A DNA stretch of 64,000 bases from Sandaracinus sp. (lineage in GTDB: Bacteria; Myxococcota_A; Polyangia; Polyangiales; Houyiibacteriaceae): contig PABA01000013.1 in assembly GCA_002699025.1 (NCBI GenBank), positions 1 to 64,000 on the forward strand. Reading direction: 5' to 3'. Each line of letters starts with the position of its first letter. Positions within the stretch are counted from its first letter, which is position 1. The position numbers and the translations under genes were made by a program. Under the pieces are notes generated by a model that saw only the letters and a program-made list of their open reading frames with translations, was not told where the DNA came from and ran no database searches. Positions 1 to 8,108 of this stretch are shown here, piece by piece.

Positions 1-108
1 GAGGCGCGGGGCACAGGGGGCACTCTCGGAGGGCGGGCTACTCGAGCCGGCTGGAACGCCCAGCCGACGTGTTCACGGTACAGGGCACGGGTTTGTTTTG
101 GGGTTCTT

Positions 109-1176
109 CTAGGGCCTCGGGCCCTCGAACTGGGCGTACCAGCGGCGGAGGGCGTGGATCGGGCCGTCGCCTCGCACCAGGGCCGGGCGCTCGCGCCAGC
201 TCTTGCCCTCCCAGACCCGCACGTCCTCGCGCCACTGGCTGATCCAGTTGCCGACCACGTAGCTCACGAGCAGGCGCGGGATGCGCGGCGCGGCGAGCCA
301 GCGGAAGCGCACGCGGAGCGCGAGCGGCGCCAGCGGCGTGTGCGTCTGGTAGAGCACGATCTCGCCGAGCTTCGGCAGGTCGAAGTGGAAGCGCACGACC
401 CCGCCGGGCCCGAGGAAGCGGATGCGCGCGGCGGCGGCGCTCCAGTCGAGGAGCTTGCCGCGGAAGCGCAGCACGGCGTCGTCGGCGAAGGTCGCGAGCC
501 AGGGGCGCGCCTCGTCCTTCTCCCAGGTCGCCGTGTGGTCGATGCGCAGGCCCGGGATCTTCCAGCCGACCCAGGGCACGCGCATGTCCCCGTGGAGCTC
601 CGGGAAGTGCGCGAAGTCGACGCTGTTCTCGGCGAACTCGCGGAGGTTCATGCGCACCACGCCCGCGTCGTGCCAGCCGCGCGGGCGGAGCGCCGGGTCG
701 ATGGGCGGGAGCGCGTGCTCGGGCTCGGCGCCCCGCGCCCCCTCGCCGCCGTACCAGACGAAGACGAAGCCATCCTGCTCGTCCGTGGGCCAGGAGCGCG
801 CGCGGATCTTCGGCAGCCGGTCCGCGTCGAGGTAGGGCACGGAGGCGAGCGCTCCGTCCGGCGCGAAGCGCCAGTGGTGGAAGGGGCACTCGAGGCAGCC
901 GTCCTTCACGCGCCCGTCGGCGAGGTCGGCGCCGAGGTGCGGGCAGGTCGCGTCGACGGCCCGGGCCGTGCCGTCCGCGTCGCGGAAGAGGGCGAGGCGC
1001 GTGCCGAGCATCTCCACGCCGAGCGCCTGACCGCGGCGCGCGCGCCGGTCGAGGTCGCGGGTGCGCGCGGCGGCGTACCAGCTCCTCGGGAAGCCCACGT
1101 CCGGGTAGGTCGCGAGGCGGCGCTTCTCGGCGAGCTCGGCCTCGAAGGTGGCGGCGGGGGCGGCGGGAGACGGCAT
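109..1176 (-). CDS. Rieske [2Fe-2S] ring-hydroxylating-type oxygenase
   Basis: A 355-residue Rieske non-heme iron oxygenase. The N-terminal Rieske domain has the cluster ligands CPH and, 16 residues on, CPFH (CxH...CxxH). The catalytic domain has NSVDFAHFPELH, the D...H....H iron site of this superfamily. The 'ENSVDFAHF' context resembles the sterol-acting KshA/DAF-36 branch, so a lipid or steroid substrate is possible but unproven. No reductase gene lies beside it, so electrons must come from elsewhere. The ATG at 1176 is the only start compatible with the Rieske domain, and TAGTGT lies 7 nt upstream of it. It is divergent from the amine oxidase, with 144 bp between the two starts. Family confident; substrate unknown. 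Confidence 0.9.
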   Translation of the reverse strand: MPSPAAPAATFEAELAEKRRLATYPDVGFPRSWYAAARTRDLDRRARRGQALGVEMLGTRLALFRDADGTARAVDATCPHLGADLADGRVKDGCLECPFHHWRFAPDGALASVPYLDADRLPKIRARSWPTDEQDGFVFVWYGGEGARGAEPEHALPPIDPALRPRGWHDAGVVRMNLREFAENSVDFAHFPELHGDMRVPWVGWKIPGLRIDHTATWEKDEARPWLATFADDAVLRFRGKLLDWSAAAARIRFLGPGGVVRFHFDLPKLGEIVLYQTHTPLAPLALRVRFRWLAAPRIPRLLVSYVVGNWISQWREDVRVWEGKSWRERPALVRGDGPIHALRRWYAQFEGPRP

Positions 1177-1183
1177 CGACGGG

Positions 1184-1189
1184 ACACTA
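1184..1189 (-). promoter_or_regulatory. Candidate -10 hexamer TAGTGT for the Rieske gene
   Basis: On the minus strand TAGTGT ends 7 nt before the ATG at 1176, the spacing expected if transcription begins at the start codon. No convincing -35 element is seen. Confidence 0.45.
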
Positions 1190-1320
1190 GAACGCGTTGC
1201 AAACCGCGTCCAGCCCGCGCGCGAGCGGGCCCGGGCGAGGGAGAGCCCGGGCGTGGCGCGGTCCACGGGCGCGTCGGGCGCTCGCTTTTCGGGCGCCGCC
1301 TCTGCGATCCTCGCGGGCCG

Positions 1321-2670
1321 ATGGCGCACGACGCGGAGGTGGTGGTCGTCGGCGCCGGGCTCTCGGGCCTGGCGGCGGCGCGGGAGCTGGTGGCGCGCGG
1401 CCACGACGTGCGCGTGCTCGAAGCGCGGGAGCGGGTCGGCGGGCGCACGCTGAGCCAGCCCTTCGGCAAGGACGTGATCGACCTCGGCGGGCAGTGGGTG
1501 GGCCCGGACCAGCGGCGGACGCTCCGGCTGATCGAGGCGCTCGGCCTCGAGACCTTCCCGCAGCGCCACGAGGGCAAGAAGGTGCTGATGCTCGGCGGCG
1601 AGCGGCGCGTGTACCGGGGGACCATCCCGCGCGTCGATCTCGCGAGCCTGCTCGTGATGCAGGGGACGCTGACGCGCCTCGAGCGGCTCCGGCAGGAGGT
1701 CTCGCTGGACGCGCCCTGGGAGAGCGCGCGCGCCGAGGGCTGGGACGCGGAGACGCTCGCGAGCTGGATGGGCCGGAACGTCCCGGCGCGCGGGGCCCGG
1801 GCCCTGCTCGAGATCGCGACGCGGGCCATCTTCGCCTGCGAGCCGAGCGAGCTCTCCTTTCTGCACTTCCTCTTCTACCTGAACTCGGGCGGCGGTCTGA
1901 TGCGGCTGGCGGAGGTGGAGGGGGGCGCGCAGGAGCGGCGCATCGCGGGCGGCGCGCAGCAGCTCGCGAAGGGCATGGCGGCGGCGCTCGGCGAGCGGGT
2001 CGTGCTCGGCGCGCCGGTCTCGTCGATCCGGCAGGACGCGGCCGGCGTGCGCGTCGAGTCGGGGGCGCGGCGCTGGCGGGCGCGGCGGGTGATCGTGGCG
2101 CTCCCGCCGGCGCTCGCCGGACGCATCGCCTACGCGCCGGCGCTCCCGGCCGCGCGCGACCAGCTCACGCAGCGCGTGCCCATGGGCGCCGCGATCAAGT
2201 GCGTCGCGGCCTACGACCGCCCCTTCTGGCGCGAGCGGGGCTTCAGCGGCGAGGCCGTGAGCGACGCCGGGCCCGTGCGGCTGGTCTTCGACGACACGAG
2301 CCACGACGGACGGCAGGCGGCGCTGGTCGGGTTCTTCCTCGGGCACTCGGCGCTCCGCTACAGCGGCCAGCCCGCCGAGCGGCGGCGCGTCTTCCTCGAG
2401 CGGCTCGCGGCGATGTTCGGCCCGGAGGCGCGGCGGCCGGCGCTCTACGTGGATCAGGACTGGCCGGCGGAGCGGCACAGCCGCGGCTGCTACGTGGGCG
2501 TCTTCGGGCCGGGGACGTGGACCGGCCATGGGGCGGCGCTGCGGAAGCCGGTGGGGGCGGTCCACTGGGCGGGTACGGAGACGGCGCGCGAGTGGTGCGG
2601 GTACTTCGAGGGGGCGCTCGAGGCGGGGGAGCGGGCGGCCAGCGAAGTGGCGCGGGCGCTCGGGGAGTAG
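1321..2670 (+). CDS. Flavin monoamine oxidase family protein
   Basis: A 449-residue FAD-dependent amine oxidase. Residues 6-40 hold the dinucleotide-binding signature VVVVGAGLSGLAAARELV followed by the acidic strand and GGRT. The C-terminus has the family motif AGTETAREWCGYFEGALEAG. Cys390, in RGCYVGVFGPG, aligns by eye with the cysteine that carries covalent 8-alpha-S-cysteinyl FAD in eukaryotic MAO-A/B, where the context is GGCYTTYFPPG. Many bacterial relatives lack it. Length matches the family. The ATG at 1321 immediately precedes the FAD motif. It oxidatively deaminates an amine of unknown identity. No signal peptide, so cytoplasmic. Confidence 0.9.
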   Translation: MAHDAEVVVVGAGLSGLAAARELVARGHDVRVLEARERVGGRTLSQPFGKDVIDLGGQWVGPDQRRTLRLIEALGLETFPQRHEGKKVLMLGGERRVYRGTIPRVDLASLLVMQGTLTRLERLRQEVSLDAPWESARAEGWDAETLASWMGRNVPARGARALLEIATRAIFACEPSELSFLHFLFYLNSGGGLMRLAEVEGGAQERRIAGGAQQLAKGMAAALGERVVLGAPVSSIRQDAAGVRVESGARRWRARRVIVALPPALAGRIAYAPALPAARDQLTQRVPMGAAIKCVAAYDRPFWRERGFSGEAVSDAGPVRLVFDDTSHDGRQAALVGFFLGHSALRYSGQPAERRRVFLERLAAMFGPEARRPALYVDQDWPAERHSRGCYVGVFGPGTWTGHGAALRKPVGAVHWAGTETAREWCGYFEGALEAGERAASEVARALGE

Positions 2671-2689
2671 GCGGCTTCGGGGGCGTCCG

Positions 2690-3042
2690 CGCCAGCGTCA
2701 GCCAGAGCGCGAGCCCCAGCGCCGACGTCAGCCAGACCCTCAGCTACAGCTTCAGCTTCAGCTACAGCTACAGCTTCAGCTTCAGCGTCAGCGCCAGCGT
2801 CAGCTTCAGCTACAGCTTCAGCGTCAGCTTCAGCTTCAGCTTCAGCATCAGCATCAGCGTCAGCTTCAGCGTCAGCGTCAGCTTCAGCGTCAGCTTCAGC
2901 ATCAGCGTCAGCTTCAGCGTCAGCTTCAGCATCAGCGTCAGCGTCAGCTACGGCGTCAGCATCAGCATCAGCGTCAGCTTCAGCTTCAGCTACGGCGTCA
3001 GCTTCAGCCACAGCTACAGCGCCAGCTACAGCGGCAGCTCGA
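2690..3042 (+). repeat. Hexanucleotide low-complexity tandem repeat (CAGCNT)n
   Basis: About 350 bp of imperfect hexamers such as CAGCTT, CAGCGT, CAGCTA and CAGCAT fill the gap between the amine oxidase stop and the next, convergent gene. The period of 6 keeps several frames open, giving SFSVSFS on one strand and EADAEAD on the other. No ribosome-binding site or recognisable domain is present, so this is treated as non-coding satellite. Confidence 0.85.
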
Positions 3043-3050
3043 GCCGCTCC

Positions 3051-3743
3051 CTACCCTCTGGCCCTCTGCTGCGGCAGGAGCCCGAAGCTCGCCTTCCGCC
3101 GGATCTCCTCGAGCCGGCTCGCCAGCTCCTCCGGCCCCACGTCCGCGTACCGCTCGGCCAGCACGACCGCGCCCCCGTCGCGCAGCTCGAGCCGCACGAC
3201 CTGCCCCTCGTCGTCGTAGCGCACCCGCTCCACGTCCTCCCAGCGCACGCAGAGCTTCTCGCCGTCGCGCTGCTGGATGAGCCCGTCGACCCGCAGGAGC
3301 AGCCAGCGCTCGTCCTTCCAGGTCCGCCGGAGCCCGAAGATGGCCCAGCTCGGCCCGGCCACGACCAGCGCGAAGCCGACGACGAAGAGCAGCCAGGTGC
3401 CGACCCCCGCGCCCCGCCCGCGCGCCTGCGCCCGCCGCCCGGCCGGCGCCTCGGCGATGCGCTGCGGCCGCGAGCGCGGCCCGCGAAGCACCCCGGGGAG
3501 CGGCTCCCCCACGCCCCCGTGCGGCGCCCGCGCGGCCGGCGGCTCCCGCCGCGGCTGGAGCGACGCCGGGTCCGCCGCCTCGAGGCGCGCGTAGGCGTAG
3601 CCGACGGTCACCGAGCCGAGGACCATCGGCAGGATCGTCGGCAAGAGGATGCGCAGGAGCTTCCGCGTGTCGTCGGGCCGGTACCACCCGACGACGGGCT
3701 TCGCGGCCAGGTCCTCGACGTCCATCGGCTCGTCCGCGCTCAC
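3051..3743 (-). CDS. Two-TM membrane protein of unknown function
   Basis: A 230-residue protein that I do not recognise. It has a cytoplasmic-looking N-terminus, a membrane segment near residues 30-50 (LLRILLPTILPMVLGSVTVG), a long Arg/Pro/Ala-rich loop and a second membrane segment near residues 115-135 (WLLFVVGFALVVAGPSWAIF). A hydrophilic C-terminal domain of about 95 residues has alternating strands ending in an amphipathic helix, reminiscent of a bacterial PH-like domain. The start is GTG at 3743; an ATG at 3725 is the alternative. It lies downstream of kinase 1 on the same strand with 91 bp between, so they could be cotranscribed. Confidence 0.65.
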   Translation of the reverse strand: MSADEPMDVEDLAAKPVVGWYRPDDTRKLLRILLPTILPMVLGSVTVGYAYARLEAADPASLQPRREPPAARAPHGGVGEPLPGVLRGPRSRPQRIAEAPAGRRAQARGRGAGVGTWLLFVVGFALVVAGPSWAIFGLRRTWKDERWLLLRVDGLIQQRDGEKLCVRWEDVERVRYDDEGQVVRLELRDGGAVVLAERYADVGPEELASRLEEIRRKASFGLLPQQRARG

Positions 3744-3834
3744 GGCTCAGATATGGGGGCCCCGACCGCGCCGGTCCAGCCACCCCACCTCCGGGCGCGC
3801 CCGTCCTCGCCCGCGCGCCCCCGCCCACACCCGC

Positions 3835-5223
3835 TCACGGGATCGCCGGCTCCGCGCCCTCCCCCCCGCCGCCGCCCGCCGCGTCGACCTCGGCCTGCAG
3901 CGCCGCGATGTCCGGGTTCCCCGGGTCGAAGCGCTCGGCCTCCGCCAGCGCCTCCCGCGCCCCCACCACGTCGCCGTCGGCCAGCGCGAAGCGCGCCCGG
4001 GAGAGCGCGTCCTTGGCCGCCTCCTCGCGCTCGTGCGGCGTCATCTCGTGGACGCCGGTGTCGGGCGGACCGGCGTCCACCACGCCCGCGTCCTCCTCCT
4101 CCGCCTCGCCCGCGTCGAGCGCCTCGGCGCCCGCGTCGACGAGCCCCGCGTCCGTCACGCCCGCGTCCACCACGCCCGCGTCCACCACACCCGCGTCCTC
4201 GGGCGCCTCCACCGGCGCCGGTCCGTCGTCGAAGGCGAACACGAAGGCCACGCCCACGGCGAGCGCCCCGAGCAGCACCGCCACGAAGGCCCAGGGCCCC
4301 TTCCCGCCCGGCTCCGGCTCGGCCGCCACGGGCACGCGCCGGCTCGCCGGCCGGCTCAGGTCCGCCGGGCGCACCAGCCCGCTCGCCACGTAGGCCTCGT
4401 GGACGGCCTCGGCGAAGTCCGCCGCGCTCGGGTAGCGCTCGTCCGGGTCCTTCGAGAGGCCGCGCATCACGACCTTCTCGACCACCTTCGGCACCTTCGC
4501 CGGATCCTCGGCCACCTCGCGGAGCGGCGGCGGGTCGTCGTGGATGACGTTCTGCGCGACGACGAGCGCGTCCTGCCCGGGGAAGGCGCGGCGCCCGCCG
4601 GCCGCCTCGTAGATCACGGCCGCGAAGGAGAAGAGGTCGCTATGGGGCCCGTAGCGCCCGCGCGCGAGCGTCTCCGGCGCGGCGTAGCAGGGCGTCCCGA
4701 GGAACTGCCCCTCGCGCGTGAGGGCCGCGTTCGGCACCCGCGCCACGCCGAAGTCCGCGAGCTTGGTCTGTCCGTCGGGCGTGACCAGGAGGTTGTCGGG
4801 CTTGATGTCCCGGTGGATGATCTCGTTCTCGTGCGCGACCGTCAGCGCCTCGGCCACCTCGTCGGCGAGGCGCACGACCTGCGCGGGCTCGAGCGCGCCG
4901 CGGCTCTTGAGGATCTGCTTGAGGGTCGACCCGGCGACGTACTCGAAGACCAGGTAGGGGCCGACCTCCTCCTCCTCGCCCACGTCGTAGACCTGGACGA
5001 TGTTCGGGTGGTGCAGCCGCGCCGCCGCCCGGGCCTCGTTGCGGAAGCGCTCGAGGAAGGTCGCCAGCGCCTCCGGGTCCATCTTCAGGTCCCGGACGGT
5101 CTTGATCGCGACGGGCCGGTCGAGCTCCGGGTCGCGCCCGAGGAAGACGAAGCCCATCGCGCCCGAGCCGAGCAGCCGGTCGACCTCGTAGCGGCCGATC
5201 TGTGAGGGGATGCCGTCTTCCAA
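3835..5223 (-). CDS. Membrane-anchored Ser/Thr protein kinase (kinase 1) with DAG linker and TPR-like tail
   Basis: A 462-residue Hanks-type kinase. Residues about 10-270 hold the glycine loop (LLGSGAMGFVFLG), catalytic Lys in VAIKTV, HRDIKPDN, the DFG motif (LADFGVAR) and the APE-like PETL. The domain looks catalytically complete. A single membrane helix (about residues 310-330) follows. Outside the membrane come repeated (V)VDAGV/TDAG linkers of the kind common in myxobacterial surface proteins, then a helical TPR-like segment. The only in-frame start after an upstream stop is TTG at 5223, with TAGCAT 7 nt before it. It is divergent from pyruvate kinase. Its target is unknown. Confidence 0.9.
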   Translation of the reverse strand: MEDGIPSQIGRYEVDRLLGSGAMGFVFLGRDPELDRPVAIKTVRDLKMDPEALATFLERFRNEARAAARLHHPNIVQVYDVGEEEEVGPYLVFEYVAGSTLKQILKSRGALEPAQVVRLADEVAEALTVAHENEIIHRDIKPDNLLVTPDGQTKLADFGVARVPNAALTREGQFLGTPCYAAPETLARGRYGPHSDLFSFAAVIYEAAGGRRAFPGQDALVVAQNVIHDDPPPLREVAEDPAKVPKVVEKVVMRGLSKDPDERYPSAADFAEAVHEAYVASGLVRPADLSRPASRRVPVAAEPEPGGKGPWAFVAVLLGALAVGVAFVFAFDDGPAPVEAPEDAGVVDAGVVDAGVTDAGLVDAGAEALDAGEAEEEDAGVVDAGPPDTGVHEMTPHEREEAAKDALSRARFALADGDVVGAREALAEAERFDPGNPDIAALQAEVDAAGGGGGEGAEPAIP

Positions 5224-5230
5224 CGCGGGG

Positions 5231-5236
5231 ATGCTA
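5231..5236 (-). promoter_or_regulatory. Candidate -10 hexamer TAGCAT for kinase 1
   Basis: On the minus strand TAGCAT ends 7 nt before the TTG start at 5223. An in-frame TAG just upstream leaves no room for an earlier start, so this box supports leaderless use of TTG. Confidence 0.45.
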
Positions 5237-5453
5237 CTACCCCAAACGGCGAGGGCGAGCCATCCTCGCGTCGCGGGGCCGACTTCACAGCTTTACCGCG
5301 CGCGGCTCGCGCCGGGCTCCCACGCCCTCTCCGCCCCGCGTTCCGCCGCCCTCCCGCTTTGCCGCTTTACAGCGCGCGGAGGCGCTCGCGAAAAGCGTCG
5401 CTCATCGATGCGTGACGCCTTCCGAGGTCCCGCCCGCGCTGGTATGAGGGGTC

Positions 5454-6863
5454 ATGCGCCGCACGAAGATCGTCTGCACCCTCGGCCCGGCCTCGAGCGA
5501 TCCGGAGGTCATCGACCAGCTCGTCGCCGCGGGCATGGACTGCGCGCGCCTCAACTTCTCCCACGGCGACCACGCGAGCCATCGGGAGATGGCCGAGAAG
5601 GTGCGCGCCGCCTCCGCCCGGGCGCGCCGGCCCCTCGCCATCCTCGCCGACCTCTGCGGCCCGAAGATGCGCATCGGGCGCTTCGCGGACGGGAAGATCG
5701 AGCTGAAGGAGGGGGCCTCGTTCACGATCACGACCCGCGACGTGCAGGGCACGGCGGACGAGGTCTCCGTGAGCTACGAGCCGCTCCCGCGGGACGTGAA
5801 GGTCGGCGACGCGATCCTCCTCGACGACGGCCTCTTCAAGCTGCGCGTCACGGGGAAGACCGACACGGACGTGCACACGGAGGTCGAGGTCGGGGGCACG
5901 CTCTCGGACCGCAAGGGCCTGAACCTCCCGGGCGTGGACCTGAGCACGCCGGCGCTGACCGAGAAGGACAAGAAGGATCTGGCCTTCGCCGTGGACGAGC
6001 TGGAGGTCGACTACCTCGCGCTGAGCTTCGTGCGGAACCCGGAGGACGTGCAGCAGGCGCAGGCGCTCGCGAAGGGCACGCCGGTGATCGCGAAGCTCGA
6101 GAAGCCGGAGGCGATCGAGAACCTCGAGGCGATCCTCGACCAGGCGGACGGGGCGATGGTGGCGCGAGGCGACCTCGGCGTGGAGATGGGCTCGGAGAAG
6201 GTGCCGCTGATCCAGAAGCGCATCATCCGGGAGACGAACCTGCGCTCGAAGATCGTGATCACGGCGACGCAGATGCTCGACTCGATGATCCGCAACCCGC
6301 GGCCGACGCGCGCGGAGGCGGCGGACGTGGCGAACGCGATCATCGACGGGACCGACGCGGTGATGCTGAGCGGCGAGACGGCGGCCGGGAAGTACCCGGT
6401 GGAGGCCGTGAAGATGATGTCGGCGATCGCCCACGAGGTGGAGACCGAGTCGGTCGAGATGCTCAGCCGGATCACGCGCGACCTGAAGGTGGTGGCGCAC
6501 GAGGACTGGGAGTTCCCGACGGCGGCGGCGCGGGCGGCGGCCGTGCTCTCGACGCACTTGCCGCTGAAGGCGATCGTGACCTTCACGCACGACGGGCGCT
6601 CGGCGCACCTGATCGCCGAGTACCGGCCGCGGGCGATGATCGTGGCCGTGACCTCGGACCCGCGCGTGGCGAACCGGCTGGCCCTCGATTGGGGCGTGGT
6701 GCCGCGGGTGGAGGTGCCGCCGGAGGACCTCGAGGAGACGCTGCGCATCGCGACGAGCGTGATGGTGCGGGAGAAGCTCGCGCAGAAGGGCGACGCCTTC
6801 TGCATGGTCCTCGGCTGGCCGACCTCGGCCCGGACGAACACGGTGAAGCTCCACCGGCTCTGA
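5454..6863 (+). CDS. pyk: Pyruvate kinase
   Basis: A full-length (469 aa) pyruvate kinase, which transfers phosphate from phosphoenolpyruvate to ADP in the last step of glycolysis. The protein opens with RRTKIVCTLGPAS, the conserved N-terminal beta-strand and loop. It carries the active-site region VIAKLEKPEAIENL and the signature DGAMVARGDLGVE around residue 235. The C-terminal allosteric domain ends in a Rossmann-like fold (TNTVKLHRL). The start ATG at 5454 is directly followed by the conserved sequence. It is a single-gene unit followed by a repeat-filled gap. Confidence 0.97.
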   Translation: MRRTKIVCTLGPASSDPEVIDQLVAAGMDCARLNFSHGDHASHREMAEKVRAASARARRPLAILADLCGPKMRIGRFADGKIELKEGASFTITTRDVQGTADEVSVSYEPLPRDVKVGDAILLDDGLFKLRVTGKTDTDVHTEVEVGGTLSDRKGLNLPGVDLSTPALTEKDKKDLAFAVDELEVDYLALSFVRNPEDVQQAQALAKGTPVIAKLEKPEAIENLEAILDQADGAMVARGDLGVEMGSEKVPLIQKRIIRETNLRSKIVITATQMLDSMIRNPRPTRAEAADVANAIIDGTDAVMLSGETAAGKYPVEAVKMMSAIAHEVETESVEMLSRITRDLKVVAHEDWEFPTAAARAAAVLSTHLPLKAIVTFTHDGRSAHLIAEYRPRAMIVAVTSDPRVANRLALDWGVVPRVEVPPEDLEETLRIATSVMVREKLAQKGDAFCMVLGWPTSARTNTVKLHRL

Positions 6864-7024
6864 GCTCGGCGCCGCCGCGCCTCGGCCGCCCGCCGTCCGC
6901 CGTCCGCCGTCCGCCAGTGGCGGTCGACGGGACGGAGGAGGGCCGCATCCGCGGAGAAGCGAGGAAGAGGCGCGCAGCACGGCGACGGCATCCGCGTCAC
7001 GGACACCGACGAGCGGAGAAGCTC

Positions 7025-7392
7025 GGCCGGGCCGCAGGCCCGCCCACGCGAGCGCCAGCACGGACAGTGGACAGCCGACAGCCGGACCGCCCTCGTCCGC
7101 ACGAACCCGCAGCCACCACCGCCCCGCCCCTCCCGCGTAGCGGCATGGACCGCCCGCGCGAGCGCCAGCACGGACCGCGGAAAGCGGTACGCCCGGGCCG
7201 CAGGCCCGCGTCCGCGCAAACCCGCAGCCACCACCGCCCCGCCCCTCCGCGAAGCGGCATGAACCGCCCACGCGAGCGCCAGCACGGACCGCGGAGAGCG
7301 GAACGCGGAACGCCCGGGCCGCAGGCCCGGCCCACCCACGCGAGCGCCAGCACGGACCGCGGAACGCGGGACGCCCGGGCCGCAGGCCCGGC
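7025..7392. repeat. Cluster of dispersed element A ('CGCGAAGCGGCATGGACCG...' family), several head-to-tail copies
   Basis: The 529-bp gap 6864-7392 holds no gene. From about 7025 a module recurs three to four times: a pyrimidine-rich stretch ending CCTCCGCGAAGCGGCATG, then ACCGCCCACGCGAGCGCCAG, then CACGGACCGCGGAAAGCGG, then CCGGGCCGCAGGCCCG. CCGCGAAGCGG and CGGGCCGCAGGCCCG are short hairpins. Related copies lie at about 27500-27760, 48130-48400 and 56095-56150. The first part (6864-7024) has a short CCGTCCG microsatellite and nothing else recognised. Confidence 0.75.
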
Positions 7393-7995
7393 TCAGACGA
7401 GCGCGTCGAGGTCGCCCGGGTCCAGCACGACCAGGTGGCACGCCACGCAGCGCTCCACCTGGGCCTCCCCCTTGGCGGTGCGGAAGCGCGCGCGCTTGAG
7501 GAGCTGGGCGCAGGTCGGGCAGCGGTGCGGCGCCGCGACGAAGAACCAGTCGCTCTCGGTGGCGTCGCTGAACTGCCCGAGGGCATGCCCGGCGTCGCGG
7601 AGCTCGACGACCTGGACGCCGCAGCGGCCGCAGCTCTTCAGGTCGCGGGCCACGCTGCGGTAGGCGCCGCCCTGAAGCGCCTGCCGCAGGCTTCCCCCAC
7701 AGCGCGGGCACGCCCCCCGGCCGCCGACGACGCCGCCCGGCAGCAGCGAGAAGCGGAGCTTCACGCCGTCCAGGCCGAAGTCGATCGTGTGGCCCTCCTC
7801 GAGCCTCGCGTCGAACTGGCCGTACTCGAGGCGCGCGACCCGCCCGCTCCCGGCGATCCGGATCGTCCCCTCGAGGCCGGGCACCTCCACGTCCGCGCCC
7901 GAGCCCGCCGGACCGATCCGCGCCTCCGCCTTCTCGACGAGGTGCTTCTTCCCGCCCCGGCCGCCGGCCTCGAGGATCTCGATCAGCACGCGCAC
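7393..7995 (-). CDS. Zinc-ribbon protein with N-terminal all-beta domain
   Basis: A 200-residue protein of no recognised family. The first 95 residues are beta-rich with glycine turns (RIGPAGSGADVEVPG) and could be FHA-like or another small beta sandwich; conserved FHA residues are not clearly visible. The second half has paired Cys knuckles, CPRCGG, CGRCG, CPTCA and CVAC, which suggest two zinc ribbons of the zf-TFIIB type. No signal peptide or membrane segment. The GTG at 7995 is chosen because TATGCT lies 6 nt upstream. The gene is isolated, with repeat DNA downstream. Confidence 0.7.
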   Translation of the reverse strand: MRVLIEILEAGGRGGKKHLVEKAEARIGPAGSGADVEVPGLEGTIRIAGSGRVARLEYGQFDARLEEGHTIDFGLDGVKLRFSLLPGGVVGGRGACPRCGGSLRQALQGGAYRSVARDLKSCGRCGVQVVELRDAGHALGQFSDATESDWFFVAAPHRCPTCAQLLKRARFRTAKGEAQVERCVACHLVVLDPGDLDALV

Positions 7996-8001
7996 TGCCC
8001 G

Positions 8002-8007
8002 AGCATA
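8002..8007 (-). promoter_or_regulatory. Candidate -10 hexamer TATGCT for the zinc-ribbon gene
   Basis: On the minus strand TATGCT ends 6 nt before the GTG at 7995, consistent with a leaderless transcript. Confidence 0.45.
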
Positions 8008-8108
8008 CTCCCTGCGCCCGCGCCGGTGGTCGGAGGGCGGGCAGGAGCGACTCGCTCGACTCGCTGCGAGCGCGCCGCCCAGCCGGGCACCCCTCGAGAG
8101 GCGACCGC

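Noticed and set aside
2490-3280. Coding regions spanning the CAGCNT repeat (AEADAEAD or QLQLQ-type proteins)
   Set aside because: Frames are open only through the hexamer repeat; the true neighbours end at 2670 and 3051.
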